Below, piece after piece: positions 1-9,387 of a DNA stretch of 64,000 nucleotides. Positions within the stretch are counted from its first letter, which is position 1. Each line of letters begins with the position of its first letter. The position numbers and the translations under genes are program-made. The notes beneath the pieces were generated by a model. That model was not told the origin of the DNA, did no database searches, and was given only the letters and a program-made list of their open reading frames with translations. Origin of the DNA: Fidelibacterota bacterium (GTDB lineage: Bacteria; Fidelibacterota; UBA8477; JABMPR01); the NCBI GenBank assembly GCA_016784025.1, contig JADHVL010000012.1:62001-126000 (forward strand), in the 5' to 3' direction.

Positions 1-353
1 AGCCCTCAACCTTTGATCATGACGGACAATCTTTTCCCATTTATAGTGGCCAACATCGCAATGAATGGAACGATTGTTCGCAATGCCATGTGGATGCCAA
101 TGATTTTGCCGTTTTCACTTGTTTCGGTGGGGGTTGTCATAACGTAACCGAAATGAATAATGAACACTGTGAGGGTGCTGATTGTGAGAGCTGCAATGGC
201 CATACGTATCCAGTGACAGGGGTTTCTCCCGTTGACTGCCTGACCTGCCATCCCAATGGGGATGAAGATGATTGCGAAGGTGATCTCCTGAATTTCTTCA
301 AGATGAGAACGCTGCCACAACCAACTGATAAGAAATCTAATGAAACACAATAG
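1..353 (+). CDS. Multihaem c-type cytochrome, 3' fragment
   Basis: The reading frame is open from the left edge (first whole codon at base 3) and ends at 353, so only the C-terminal part (about 116 residues) is visible. It carries two classical CxxCH haem-binding motifs (CSQCH and CLTCH) and one CFGGGCH, which has four residues between the cysteines. The part from SFPIYSGQHR to the CxxCH near the end aligns by eye with the C-terminus of the next gene (IYSGQHR, FTCFGxGCH, NEHCEG/DEHCEG), so the two are tandem paralogues. It overlaps the next gene by 14 bases, implying translational coupling. It is probably an exported, haem-loaded electron carrier. What it reduces cannot be read from the fragment. 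Confidence 0.75.
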   Translation, partial: PSTFDHDGQSFPIYSGQHRNEWNDCSQCHVDANDFAVFTCFGGGCHNVTEMNNEHCEGADCESCNGHTYPVTGVSPVDCLTCHPNGDEDDCEGDLLNFFKMRTLPQPTDKKSNETQ

Positions 354-1161
354 ATTCATACTTCTTCTCGCTCTGCTCCCCTTGCTTGCTCACTCACAAA
401 TGGTGGAGGACCGCTCCTGTCTGGATTGTCACCTCTCAGGATCCTGGTTTCCCCTTTCTGAGACACCCAGTTTCGATCACAATCAGGCCACAGATTTCAG
501 GCTGCTCTTCAAACACGCCGATCTGGCTTGCTCCCAATGTCATTCAGGAGAAACCATCGATGAATTCCATAACTTCTCCACCAAGGGTTTGGAATGTGTG
601 AATTGCCATCAGGATATCCACCAGAATTATTGGGGCAATGATTGCGAGACTTGCCATAGCCCTCAGAACTGGGATCCCACCATGGCCTATCGTCGGCACA
701 ATGAGACCCTGTTCCCACTTGTAGCAGCCCACCAGTCCCAGAATTGTTATTTGTGTCATACGACCCCGGGAATGATGCCCTCTTTGGATTGTCAGGATTG
801 TCATGAGTCGGATTTCAGTCTAGAAATATCAGCTCATGTTGATCTTTCTCCCCGGACAGATTGTTCAACCTGCCATGCACCTACGCGCTGGGATCAAATA
901 CTGGCCATCAACCATGACGTCTTCTTCCCCATCTATAGTGGACAGCATCGAGGTGAGTGGGATGCCTGTTCAGATTGTCATGAGCAGTCCGGTGAATATC
1001 AAGTGTTTACTTGTTTTGGATCTGGTTGTCACGATGAGAGCGATATGAATGATGAGCACTGTGAAGGTAATGATTGTGAGCAACGTAATGGTTTAACCTA
1101 CCCACGCAGCGGAGTGGAATCAATGGACTGTTTCTTCTGTCACCCCAGGGGTAATGAATAA
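340..1161 (+). CDS. Multihaem c-type cytochrome (9 CxxCH plus one Cx4CH)
   Basis: This 273-residue protein has an N-terminal signal peptide (about residues 1-19, hydrophobic FILLLALLPLLAHS). I count nine CxxCH motifs: CLDCH, CSQCH, CVNCH, CETCH, CYLCH, CQDCH, CSTCH, CSDCH and CFFCH. A tenth candidate, CFGSGCH, has a wider spacing. The protein should be exported and carry covalently bound c-haems in the periplasm or on the outer membrane. The gene starts inside the end of its upstream paralogue and ends inside the start of the barrel-like gene downstream, so the three form a tight operon. That context suggests a porin-cytochrome electron conduit, but this is an inference. The fold resembles decahaem or octahaem families only in motif count. 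I do not recognise a named homologue. Confidence 0.85.
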   Translation: MKHNRFILLLALLPLLAHSQMVEDRSCLDCHLSGSWFPLSETPSFDHNQATDFRLLFKHADLACSQCHSGETIDEFHNFSTKGLECVNCHQDIHQNYWGNDCETCHSPQNWDPTMAYRRHNETLFPLVAAHQSQNCYLCHTTPGMMPSLDCQDCHESDFSLEISAHVDLSPRTDCSTCHAPTRWDQILAINHDVFFPIYSGQHRGEWDACSDCHEQSGEYQVFTCFGSGCHDESDMNDEHCEGNDCEQRNGLTYPRSGVESMDCFFCHPRGNE

Positions 1162-2779
1162 CATGCGGGGAGTGATGCGACAACTGGAAAAAATTATTTT
1201 ACAACGATTAATTTTGATATTAGTACTCGCTGGATCTGGTATTGGACAAGAACTGATTTCGGGTTCCATCACCTATATCAGCCGTGACCAGGCTTACATA
1301 GATCTGGGGAAGAAAGCTGGTATTCAAATTGGCGATAGTGTTCAAGTCTACCGCAATGATGTTTGGCTAGGTGTCGCCAGCGTCTCTCAAACCAGTGGTG
1401 CATCTTCGGCAATGGAGGGTTTGGATCCTTCCGTCATAGCCTGGGACATTGGGGACGATGTTCAAGTTGAAGTCAACCTCCCTAAATCCATTCAAGCATC
1501 ATCTACAGCTGCAATTGAGAGCCATTCTGAATCGAAGCCAGTGGTTCAGGTATTCCTGGATAGTAGTTCATACGCTCCGCGAACCCCCAGCAACATGAGT
1601 CTGGATTCAGATCGGTTTGCCCCCACCTTTACTGGCTATGTCTCCACCCGGGTTTCAGATCGAGGGGGTGATACAAGTGGAGTCAGGGAAACCAGAGGCT
1701 CCATCTATGGCCAATTTAAGGTTCTTGATCTTGGAGTTCGGCATCTGGATGTGAGTACCTATTTACGTAGCAACCGTTCGTCCCGAGATTCTAGTTCACA
1801 AACCGGTATTTACTCAATCATGTTGAGCTATGACAATCCTGGAAGTCATTTTAGCTATTTGCTGGGTCGAATGTATCATCCTCAATTTTCCATGTTAGGC
1901 ACAATAGATGGTCTGGGTATGACCTGGAGGTCAGATCGAAGGGTTATCGCTGTTGCTGCCGGTCTCATGTCTAACGTCAATGACATCCAGGGTCAGTTGC
2001 AGCGCAATAAATTTGGTCTTCTTGATGAAGAAAGATTTAAATGGGGCAAGGTACAGGTTGGCATTATCGGAGAAACCGAATCAGGCGCATTTTCCAGAAA
2101 TTACCTCCTGTTGGGATCCACGGCGAAATTAAGTTCAAGTCTTAGAATACGAGGGTATAGTGAATTCGATCTCGATTTGCAAGATCAGTCTCAATTTCAG
2201 AGTACGGTCTCCCTTACACGTTTTCGTGCTTCGATAAATTGGAGACCCTGGCGCTCTCTTATCAGTACTTCACGTTACAGTTATCGAGAGAACGTGGTTG
2301 ATTTACTCGATAGTGCTGAAACGGAATATGAGAAAGCTGCGCGGCATACCTTCAACACCAATTTGAGCCTCATCTTGGGCTCAGGGATGAGCATCACAGG
2401 GCAGGCCAGTTTCCGAGGAGATGGAACAAACCGCCAAATCCAAATATACGGCGTTTCCCTGAGTCACCGAAATTTCACTTCACAATCCTATCAGCTGAAT
2501 GCCGGTGGAATGGCAATGTTCTCCTATCTCAGTGAAGGTGGTCGCGTTTATGCGTCAATAGGAAGAAATATCCTCCCCTGGCTGGATATAGATTTATATG
2601 ATGAGGTTTTTCTTTATCGCATTCTGGGTGAATCCAGTTTTAGAATCCGACACTTGCCTGAAATCTCTTTTTCTGCCAAGGTTCCTGGATTGCAGCGACT
2701 CAGATTACGCACAAGGTTTGAGCAGGAGAATGGGGAATTGCTCTATCGGTTCAGTCTCAGTGCTTCCAGACAGTTCTAG
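1154..2779 (+). CDS. Putative outer-membrane beta-barrel protein partnered with cytochromes
   Basis: The product is about 541 residues. A signal peptide (hydrophobic ILQRLILILVLAGSGIG) is followed by a small beta domain (residues about 36-105: ISGSITYISRDQAYIDLG, IQIGDSVQVYR) that resembles SH3-like or FlgA-like modules. A long stretch then alternates polar and aromatic residues (YSIMLSYDNPG, FSYLLGRMYH, SRYSYRENV) and ends in SASRQF. A terminal phenylalanine after alternating residues is typical of outer-membrane barrels. The 1154 start overlaps the cytochrome stop by 8 bases. The ATG at 1163 has AGGGG about 11 bases upstream and is an equally good start. Family unrecognised; a role as porin sheath for the cytochromes is inferred from position only. 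Confidence 0.6.
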   Translation: MNNMRGVMRQLEKIILQRLILILVLAGSGIGQELISGSITYISRDQAYIDLGKKAGIQIGDSVQVYRNDVWLGVASVSQTSGASSAMEGLDPSVIAWDIGDDVQVEVNLPKSIQASSTAAIESHSESKPVVQVFLDSSSYAPRTPSNMSLDSDRFAPTFTGYVSTRVSDRGGDTSGVRETRGSIYGQFKVLDLGVRHLDVSTYLRSNRSSRDSSSQTGIYSIMLSYDNPGSHFSYLLGRMYHPQFSMLGTIDGLGMTWRSDRRVIAVAAGLMSNVNDIQGQLQRNKFGLLDEERFKWGKVQVGIIGETESGAFSRNYLLLGSTAKLSSSLRIRGYSEFDLDLQDQSQFQSTVSLTRFRASINWRPWRSLISTSRYSYRENVVDLLDSAETEYEKAARHTFNTNLSLILGSGMSITGQASFRGDGTNRQIQIYGVSLSHRNFTSQSYQLNAGGMAMFSYLSEGGRVYASIGRNILPWLDIDLYDEVFLYRILGESSFRIRHLPEISFSAKVPGLQRLRLRTRFEQENGELLYRFSLSASRQF

Positions 2780-2788
2780 AACATAAAT

Positions 2789-2818
2789 ATCCCCCCACCA
2801 CTTGCATGATGAGGGGAT
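2789..2818. terminator. Possible weak bidirectional hairpin between convergent genes
   Basis: ATCCCC at 2789-2794 can pair with GGGGAT at 2813-2818 across an 18-base loop, in the 65-base gap between two convergent genes. The long loop and lack of a clean U-tract make it weak. Confidence 0.25.
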
Positions 2819-2844
2819 TGTATCTGGTTCTTTCAATTTGAGTA

Positions 2845-5274
2845 TTATTCGTATCTAAGAGATTTGACCGGATTGGCTACAGCCGCCTGATAGGATTGCC
2901 AGGCAACGGTGATAACAGCTATCACCAGAGCAATGAGGGACGCTCCAACAAATATCATTACGCTGACATCAATCCGATAAGCATAGTTTTTTAACCACTC
3001 GCTCATGGCATAATATGCAACTGGAACAGCGACTGCGACAGATATGAGCATCAGTTTGAGTGTATCCTTAGAGAGCAGCATCAATATGCTACTCACTGAG
3101 GCTCCCAAAACCTTGCGGATACCAATTTCCTTGGTACGTCTTTCAGCATTAAAGGAAGCCAAACCCAGAAGACCCAGACAGGCGATAAATATGGCCAGCC
3201 CTGCAAACAAGAGTACTATATCTGCAGACTGTTTTTCACTACGATACATTCTAGAATAGAATTCATCGAAGTGGTCATATTCCAATGCCTGATTGCCGGC
3301 AAATTGCTTCCAGGTTGATTCTATGTGAGCTAGAGTTCCATCCAGACGCGTGGGATCGTATTTAACGGCCACAAATTTACCCCAATTTGGTCTGAATCGG
3401 GCATTTCCATCACCAAGAAGGAACATAGCCAGGGGTCGAATCTCTTTTTGAGGAGATTCAAAATGATAGTCTTCAACGATACCGATGATTCTGATTGGAG
3501 TTGGCGTATTACGGAAAAAGGTGATGAGGTCCTTCCCTAGGGGCTCTTCCACACCAAACGCTTCCACGGCTGCTTGATTCAGAATGACTGCATTTGTATC
3601 TGTGCCTCGCTCTCGGGAGAAAAATCGTCCCTCTACCATGGTTAACTGATAGGCAGCCGCATAATCGTGATCCACCAGAAAACTGGCAACAAGCCGGGTT
3701 TCTTCAATATCATTAACAAGCATAGTACTGGCATTGCCATTGACACCATCATCATCACCAGGAATTGCGGTACTGTTGCTTACCAGGAGTGTTCCTGGAT
3801 CGTCGCGTAGACTTGCCTTAAAACCTTGAATGGTTTGACCAATATCATCTGTCTTTTTTACAATGAGGACATTATCAGGATTCAAGCCCAAATCCTTGGT
3901 TTGCAAAAAATTAAGCTGGTCATGAATAATCATGGTGGAAATGAGAAGTGTAACCGAGACAGAAAACTGGAAAATGACCAGCCCATTTCTTAACCAATTG
4001 CCACCACTCCCAGCTGTTTTATTGCCTTTTAGAACCTTCAATGGGTTGAATGAAGACAAGAGAAATGCAGGATAGCTTCCAGCGATCAATCCAACTGGAA
4101 TGACCCAGAGCAAAATGAAGGGAATATCGCCCAATTCAAGAGAGAGAGGTGTATCGACGAGTTGAGAGAACCAGGGAGATATGGTTTGAACCAGCACAAG
4201 GGCGAGAATAAACGCAATAAATGTTACAAAGATTGATTCAGCCAAAAATTGAACAATGATTTGACCACGTTTCCCACCCAATGTTTTTCTGATTCCAATT
4301 TCGCGAGCACGGCTCATGGATCTGGCTGTGGAGAGGTTCATGTAGTTAATACACGCTAACAAGAGGATGAAAATGGCTATATACATGAATATGGTTACGG
4401 TCTGGCCATCCCCATTAACTTCAATTTCACCATTTAAATGAGAGTGTAGATGAATATCCAGAAGAGGAGTCAAGAACAGTGCATATGCATCTCCCCGTTC
4501 CAGTAATTGATCGAATGATATTCCCAGGAATTGCTCAACTTCTGGACCGACATACTTCCGGATTAGATCGGGAAATTTTGCTTCAAAGGCATTTGCATCA
4601 GCACCTTCAGCCAGTTGTAGATAGGTTTGATAACTATTATTCAACCACATCGTGTTGCGAGAATCGCCATAAGTCACCATGGCACCCAGAAAATCAAAAT
4701 GCCAATGCGAGTTGTGTGGCAGCTCCTTTACAACACCAGTTACGGTCCAATCCGAGCGGTTATCTGAGTTGAAGGTCTTGCCCATTGGATCTTCATCACC
4801 AAAATATTTTTCAGCCATCCGCTCAGTAATCACAACAGAGAATGGTTGCGACAGGGCTGTATTAGGATCACCCATAACCATGGGAATACTGAATACGTCA
4901 AATATCGTTGAATCAGCTTGCCACCAATTTTCCTCCGAAAAAACTTTATCCTCATAGCGGAGAACAGGAAATCCAGTATTTCGTATCCTTACATAATTGA
5001 CGACCTCTGGGTATTCTTCAAGTAAAGTGGGTCCAGCTGGAGCAGTTGAAAAGGTCATTCGAAATTCGTTGTCACCCAGTTTACCGTCTAGATTCAAACG
5101 ATAGATTTGTTCAGCGTTTGGATGAAAACTATCATAGCTCTCTTCATAATTGACAAACATAAGGATGAGGATGCAAGTCGTTACTCCAATCGCTAACCCA
5201 ATGATATTTATGAATGCGTAAAGACGTTGTTTGATCAGAGATCTAAACGCAACTTTGATATAGCTTAACCACAT
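2845..5274 (-). CDS. MacB/FtsX-type ABC transporter permease
   Basis: This 809-residue membrane protein has the arrangement of the large MacB-like permeases common in FCB bacteria. An N-terminal transmembrane helix (INIIGLAIGVTTCILILMFVNY, about residues 22-43) is followed by a periplasmic MacB-PCD-type domain. Three helices carry an FtsX domain (about 280-420), and then a second helix, periplasmic domain and C-terminal FtsX domain (about 680-800) repeat the plan. The motifs SMSRAREIGIRKTLGG and ERRTKEIGIRKVLGAS in the two halves are the conserved cytoplasmic coupling segments. It is the last gene of an adaptor-ATPase-permease operon, 33 bases after the ATPase. Such systems export peptides, antibiotics or lipoproteins by mechanotransmission. 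The substrate here is unknown. Confidence 0.9.
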   Translation of the reverse strand: MWLSYIKVAFRSLIKQRLYAFINIIGLAIGVTTCILILMFVNYEESYDSFHPNAEQIYRLNLDGKLGDNEFRMTFSTAPAGPTLLEEYPEVVNYVRIRNTGFPVLRYEDKVFSEENWWQADSTIFDVFSIPMVMGDPNTALSQPFSVVITERMAEKYFGDEDPMGKTFNSDNRSDWTVTGVVKELPHNSHWHFDFLGAMVTYGDSRNTMWLNNSYQTYLQLAEGADANAFEAKFPDLIRKYVGPEVEQFLGISFDQLLERGDAYALFLTPLLDIHLHSHLNGEIEVNGDGQTVTIFMYIAIFILLLACINYMNLSTARSMSRAREIGIRKTLGGKRGQIIVQFLAESIFVTFIAFILALVLVQTISPWFSQLVDTPLSLELGDIPFILLWVIPVGLIAGSYPAFLLSSFNPLKVLKGNKTAGSGGNWLRNGLVIFQFSVSVTLLISTMIIHDQLNFLQTKDLGLNPDNVLIVKKTDDIGQTIQGFKASLRDDPGTLLVSNSTAIPGDDDGVNGNASTMLVNDIEETRLVASFLVDHDYAAAYQLTMVEGRFFSRERGTDTNAVILNQAAVEAFGVEEPLGKDLITFFRNTPTPIRIIGIVEDYHFESPQKEIRPLAMFLLGDGNARFRPNWGKFVAVKYDPTRLDGTLAHIESTWKQFAGNQALEYDHFDEFYSRMYRSEKQSADIVLLFAGLAIFIACLGLLGLASFNAERRTKEIGIRKVLGASVSSILMLLSKDTLKLMLISVAVAVPVAYYAMSEWLKNYAYRIDVSVMIFVGASLIALVIAVITVAWQSYQAAVANPVKSLRYE

Positions 5275-5307
5275 AAGAAAACTCCTAATCGGTTGATAAT
5301 GAATCGT

Positions 5308-5997
5308 TTAGACATGAAAATTTCCGTTCAAAGTTTCATCAGCAATTTTTCCATCGAACAAATTGACAGTTCGGTTGCCATAGGCTGCATAAGCCGGTGA
5401 ATGGGTTACCATAACGATAGTAGTTCCCTGGGCATTCAAATCCTTCATGAGGTTCATGACTTCATCACCGTGGGAAGAATCAAGATTTCCAGTCGGTTCA
5501 TCAGCTAGTACGATTTTTGGATTGGTAACCAATGCCCTGGAAACGGCGACACGCTGTTGCTGTCCTCCAGATAATTGTTGCGGATAATGTTTGCTTCTGT
5601 GGCCGACTCCCATTTTATCGAGCATTGACTGGACGCGTTCTTTTCGCTCTGTAGCAGGAATCCCAAGATATAAAAGGGGTAGTTCAACATTTTCAAATAC
5701 AGTAAGCTCGTCAATGAGATTAAAGCTCTGGAATACAAAACCGATATTGGCTTTCCGAAAGTCTGCTCGCTGGTGCTCGTTATACCCACTAACCTCTTCA
5801 CCCAAAAAGTGATATTTCCCTGAACTGGCATTGTCCAGGAGCCCCAGGACATTCATAAGTGTTGATTTTCCACAACCGGAAGGTCCCATAATGGATACAA
5901 ATTCACCTTCATTTATTTCTAAATCTATCTCATTCAACGCAGTAGTCTCGATTTCTTCCGATCGAAATATCTTATTTAATTTTTCTGTCTTAATCAT
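5308..5997 (-). CDS. ABC transporter ATPase, LolD/MacB type
   Basis: This 229-residue nucleotide-binding subunit has every expected motif: Walker A GPSGCGKST (about residues 39-47), Q-loop in VFQSFNLIDELTVFENV, signature LSGGQQQRVA (about 142-151), Walker B IVLADEPTGNLD and the H-loop in MVTHSP. EPTGNLDSSHGDEVM is typical of the LolD/MacB/FtsE branch. It lies 23 bases after the adaptor gene and 33 bases before the permease. It supplies the ATP-driven stroke for the permease. Standard length and no missing catalytic residue. Confidence 0.93.
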   Translation of the reverse strand: MIKTEKLNKIFRSEEIETTALNEIDLEINEGEFVSIMGPSGCGKSTLMNVLGLLDNASSGKYHFLGEEVSGYNEHQRADFRKANIGFVFQSFNLIDELTVFENVELPLLYLGIPATERKERVQSMLDKMGVGHRSKHYPQQLSGGQQQRVAVSRALVTNPKIVLADEPTGNLDSSHGDEVMNLMKDLNAQGTTIVMVTHSPAYAAYGNRTVNLFDGKIADETLNGNFHV

Positions 5998-6020
5998 TTG
6001 GATCTCCTCGGTTCTCGGTG

Positions 6021-7277
6021 TTATGCTTCGTTTTTGAAAAATAATTGTTCGTAGTCTCCGAATTGACGGTAACTGCTGGTGATGACTTTATCCCCTGGCT
6101 CCAGACCTTCTAGAACTTCATAAAAATCTTGGTTTTGTCTTCCAAGTTTGACTTGTCTTTTACTGGCACTCTCCCCACCTTCATCAAGAACGTAGACCCA
6201 TTGCCCACCAGTTTCTTGATAAAAGCCTCCACGTCTTAAGAGAATGGCTTGGTCGGAATTACCCAGCTCCAGACGCATGTGTAAGGTTTGACCACGTCGG
6301 ATGTCCTCAGGCTCAATGTCATCGAATCCCAGTTCTATACGAAACTGGCCGTTTAGAACCTCTGGGTAAATCTTGTTTAGATGAACGGTATACTCCTTGG
6401 AACCAATGCTAAAGTGGGCAGGTTGGGTGAGTTGAACTCGGGTAATAAAGTGTTCATCCACCGGGGCGCTGATCTTAAATCCATCAAGAATATCGATCTG
6501 CCCCAGCCGTTCCCCACGGACTTTTGCTTCCCCTATTTCAGCATTCAGTGAAGTCAATTGACCAGAGACTGGAGCTGTGATTACAAGATTATCTAAATTT
6601 TGCTTTACTATTTCCATATTATCCTGCATGCGTTGCAAACCGTTCTCTAACTGCTCCACCTGAACTTCACGATAGATGGAGTCCTGCTCAAATGACTGAA
6701 GCGTCAAAAAGCGTTTCTTGATTAAATACTGGTAATCGTCCCTGCTAGATTCGTACTCTTCACTAGAGATCATCTCCTTTTCACCAAGTTTCTCATTGCG
6801 CTCAAAGACACGCTTGGATTGGAGGATCTGATAATCCAGATCTAAGAGCTGAGATTGTATATTCAGACGATTTTGCTGCATGGCCAGTTTGGTATTTCGC
6901 AGATTATTGCTCTGTTGGAATAACTCGGCTTCACGGTACATGATATCCAGGAGCAGGTTGGTATTTGCCAGGCTGATAATTTTGTCACCCTTTTCCACAA
7001 AAGTTCCAGCTTCGATATATCTTGACTCTACTCGCCCACCTTCAATAGCATCGAGGTAATAGGTTTTGATAGGAACCACGGCACCACTGAATGCAATAAA
7101 TTCTTGGAAATCACCGCTCTCAACTGTGCTGATCCCAATTCTTCGATTATCAATTTTTAAGGTATCACCACCTTCGGCACTCATAACCAGCGCAGAAACA
7201 ACAAGTATTGCTGCAGCAGTCACGAAGGCAAAAGGTCTATATTTTTTCCATCTAGATTTTTCAATTATCCTATCCAT
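6021..7277 (-). CDS. HlyD/MacA-family periplasmic adaptor protein
   Basis: This protein has about 418 residues from the preferred start. It has an N-terminal membrane anchor (PFAFVTAAAILVVSALVMS), a short lipoyl-like half (VESRYIEAGTFVEKGDKIISL), a long coiled-coil hairpin (about residues 120-230, rich in Q, E, R and L), the second lipoyl half (VITAPVSGQLTSLNAEIGEAKVRGE) and beta-barrel and membrane-proximal domains. The frame extends to 7310, but the ATG at 7277 is better placed, with a GGGG Shine-Dalgarno-like sequence five bases upstream; the 7310 ATG has none. It should link the inner-membrane permease to an outer-membrane factor. No TolC-type gene is in the window, so the outer component must be encoded elsewhere. 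Confidence 0.9.
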   Translation of the reverse strand: MDRIIEKSRWKKYRPFAFVTAAAILVVSALVMSAEGGDTLKIDNRRIGISTVESGDFQEFIAFSGAVVPIKTYYLDAIEGGRVESRYIEAGTFVEKGDKIISLANTNLLLDIMYREAELFQQSNNLRNTKLAMQQNRLNIQSQLLDLDYQILQSKRVFERNEKLGEKEMISSEEYESSRDDYQYLIKKRFLTLQSFEQDSIYREVQVEQLENGLQRMQDNMEIVKQNLDNLVITAPVSGQLTSLNAEIGEAKVRGERLGQIDILDGFKISAPVDEHFITRVQLTQPAHFSIGSKEYTVHLNKIYPEVLNGQFRIELGFDDIEPEDIRRGQTLHMRLELGNSDQAILLRRGGFYQETGGQWVYVLDEGGESASKRQVKLGRQNQDFYEVLEGLEPGDKVITSSYRQFGDYEQLFFKNEA

Positions 7278-7586
7278 AGTATCCCCAACAGGCAAAGTGC
7301 AACTCCACATCTATAAATATTTCTATGAATACATACGTGATTCGAGTGCAAGGTTCGAGTGAATGTCATGGCTACACATATCACAAGCCCTGTGCCAAGG
7401 ATGTTAGTGCTACTCCTATCTTGTTGTCTATTAAGTATTTACATGGATATCTGTGTATACGATGAGGATATTTACATGAAGAGTATTACTCATATCGATA
7501 TGGATTGCATATCAATTCTATATGGATTACACCTATTTATGACCTAATTTTGCTTTCGGGAAAAACTTGATATTATGGAAATCAAA
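7278..7586. other. Gene-free region upstream of the ABC export operon
   Basis: Between the adaptor start (7277) and the terminator-like stem there is no convincing coding frame on either strand. The only structure I see is the cluster of ATATGGATT repeats and the CATATCGATATG palindrome listed separately. The promoter of the - strand ABC operon should lie here, but no clear -35/-10 pair stands out. Confidence 0.4.
7491..7528. promoter_or_regulatory. Operator-like repeats upstream of the ABC export operon
   Basis: A perfect 12-base palindrome, CATATCGATATG, lies at 7491-7502. ATATGGATT occurs at 7498-7506 and again at 7520-7528, 22 bases apart (about two helical turns). The array is about 220 bases upstream of the adaptor start. 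It may be a regulator site; no cognate regulator is adjacent. Confidence 0.3.
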
Positions 7587-7608
7587 GGCCCCGGTTTTAC
7601 CTGGGACC
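7587..7608 (-). terminator. Rho-independent terminator-like stem after the GH9 gene
   Basis: Read on the - strand, GGTCCC-A-GGT-AAA-ACC-GGGGCC folds into a GC-rich stem (six pairs including one G-U, an A bulge, then three pairs) with an AAA loop, followed by TTTGATTT. It lies about 95 bases beyond the GH9 stop and would end the 30 kb glucan cluster. The U-tract is interrupted, so strength is uncertain. Confidence 0.5.
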
Positions 7609-7701
7609 CATAATTCAAAAACGATTATTTTCGGTTAAGCCAGGATTAGTTAATTCTTATATCTCCTTGATATACAGCTAACTACATGACTTCTATAAAG
7701 C

Positions 7702-9387
7702 TTATCCCTCAGCATCCAGAGCGATAGATACATAAACAAAGATACCATTCCAGTTGATGGCGATCTCGTTGGTGGCATAACTGCAAAGTTCATCAATAAA
7801 GGCCAATGCTGGGTAAGGTGAAGTATAAGCTTCTGCTCCACAATCCTCCTGGTTTTCAGGGTTTGGACCACCGATTACCCAGCCAGGTTGTGGCTCAACA
7901 ATACCATCCGCCTCTGAAGGTCTATGATGAATATGCCTGGAAGTTTTTTTACCGAACCCGGTGACAAATGAATGGCCGAGTGGATTCTTCCCCAACACAT
8001 AATCGAATGTTGATTGAGCTGCATCTTTGTAATTTTTATCGCCACTTAGCTTATATGCATACAATAAAACCATGGATTGATTAAGAAAATCGCTAGTACT
8101 CCCCCAGCGGAAGTAATCATTTGATATGTCATAAGCGCTATTCTGCTGTTCTTTTAGCAATGAATCAGCCAACACAAAGAAGGCTGTCTCTGCTGCATCA
8201 TATGATCGATAATTCAAGAGATTCATAATAGCCAAGGCGGCACCATCGCGCCACTCTGGAACAAGGAGAGGTGTTGGGATCTCTGCTTCATATTTTTCAC
8301 CTGTGGTGATGCTCAACTCAGTAGCTGCCCAAAATTTTTCATCGTTAAAGGGTTTGCCTGGCTGATCATAAGCTCCTGTGCTGATATCTTCAGGTTGCTT
8401 ATAGTAAACATCCCTATTCTTCTCTGCCCACTCCCAGGCCTTGATTGAGGCAGCGAGACACTTCTCTGAGAATTCCATATCATATGCTTTATAGACACGA
8501 CTGGCCTGAGCCATTGAAGCTGCAAAATCTAAAGCCGCCGGCGTGGTCTTCATGACTATCCAGCGTGATTCTGTATCCATCTCGGGCATGATCATACCAG
8601 GGAAACTTTTGGTAGTAAGCTTATGGTACACACCACCATCTTCAGGATCCTGCATAGTTAACATCCAGTCAAGATTCCACCGTGTTTCATCCAACAGATC
8701 TGGTGTCTCATCGCCACTTTCAGGGATGTTGGTAACCAGCATACCGGCCTTTTCAGGATAATGTTCGAAGGCACTCATCATGGTGGAAACCGTGATGGCT
8801 GAGTTGACAATATATTTACCATAATCACCAGCATCATACCAACCCTTTGGTGAGGAAATCATGCTTCCTTCAGGGCGAGAGGCAGATGCAGCACTAGCAT
8901 GAATAACAACTTCAGTATCAGGATGGCCTGCAGTTCTGGCATAGATACCTGCATGTTTTTCGTCAAGGGCAACACCCGCTCTATGAAAATAGAAAGCCTT
9001 CACGCTGGCTTTAGACACCTCAGAAAAAACATTTCGATCAATATCAAATTCGTGAGAACTGGCGGCACCTACCTGTAGTCTGTAGGAACCTGGTTGTGTG
9101 AAGCTTGAAAAATCAGCCAGACGGACCGTTTCACCTGATGCCTCCCAATATTGGGGTTCCCCAAGACTTCCCTTGTGTACTACAGCTTGAGTCTGAGCAT
9201 CAACGATATTAAAGGTCTCTGAGGATCCGATAATCACAGCAGATTTATAGCCATGGGGTAAGTACCCCAGTTGGTTCAAGTGAATGGTATTCTCAGGCTG
9301 TGGTACTGCTTGACTAGCTGGAGTGCATGATAGAATTATTCCAAGTATTGAGGAAACCATTAAGCTTAAGACTAGATTCTTTTTCAT
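7702..9387 (-). CDS. GH9 glucanase lipoprotein
   Basis: This 561-residue protein belongs to glycoside hydrolase family 9 with the N-terminal Ig-like (CelD_N) domain. A lipoprotein signal peptide ends at the lipobox LSC (Cys21). The Ig-like domain (about residues 34-115, [17 protein letters not shown]) precedes the (alpha/alpha)6 catalytic domain. [12 protein letters not shown] (181-192) holds the two aspartates that activate water, and NEIAINWNG near the C-terminus holds the general acid (Glu541). Such Ig-GH9 enzymes act on cellulose, mixed-linkage glucan or cello-oligosaccharides, often as exo-glucosidases or processive endoglucanases. As a lipoprotein it should sit on an outer or inner membrane leaflet. 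Its start overlaps the GH94 stop by 4 bases (ATGA), so the two are translationally coupled. Confidence 0.93.
   Translation of the reverse strand: MKKNLVLSLMVSSILGIILSCTPASQAVPQPENTIHLNQLGYLPHGYKSAVIIGSSETFNIVDAQTQAVVHKGSLGEPQYWEASGETVRLADFSSFTQPGSYRLQVGAASSHEFDIDRNVFSEVSKASVKAFYFHRAGVALDEKHAGIYARTAGHPDTEVVIHASAASASRPEGSMISSPKGWYDAGDYGKYIVNSAITVSTMMSAFEHYPEKAGMLVTNIPESGDETPDLLDETRWNLDWMLTMQDPEDGGVYHKLTTKSFPGMIMPEMDTESRWIVMKTTPAALDFAASMAQASRVYKAYDMEFSEKCLAASIKAWEWAEKNRDVYYKQPEDISTGAYDQPGKPFNDEKFWAATELSITTGEKYEAEIPTPLLVPEWRDGAALAIMNLLNYRSYDAAETAFFVLADSLLKEQQNSAYDISNDYFRWGSTSDFLNQSMVLLYAYKLSGDKNYKDAAQSTFDYVLGKNPLGHSFVTGFGKKTSRHIHHRPSEADGIVEPQPGWVIGGPNPENQEDCGAEAYTSPYPALAFIDELCSYATNEIAINWNGIFVYVSIALDAEG

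Noticed and set aside
7359..7547. A 62-codon + strand frame in the gap upstream of the ABC operon
   Set aside because: Its translation is a cysteine- and methionine-rich string with no ribosome site and no domain; the region looks regulatory instead.
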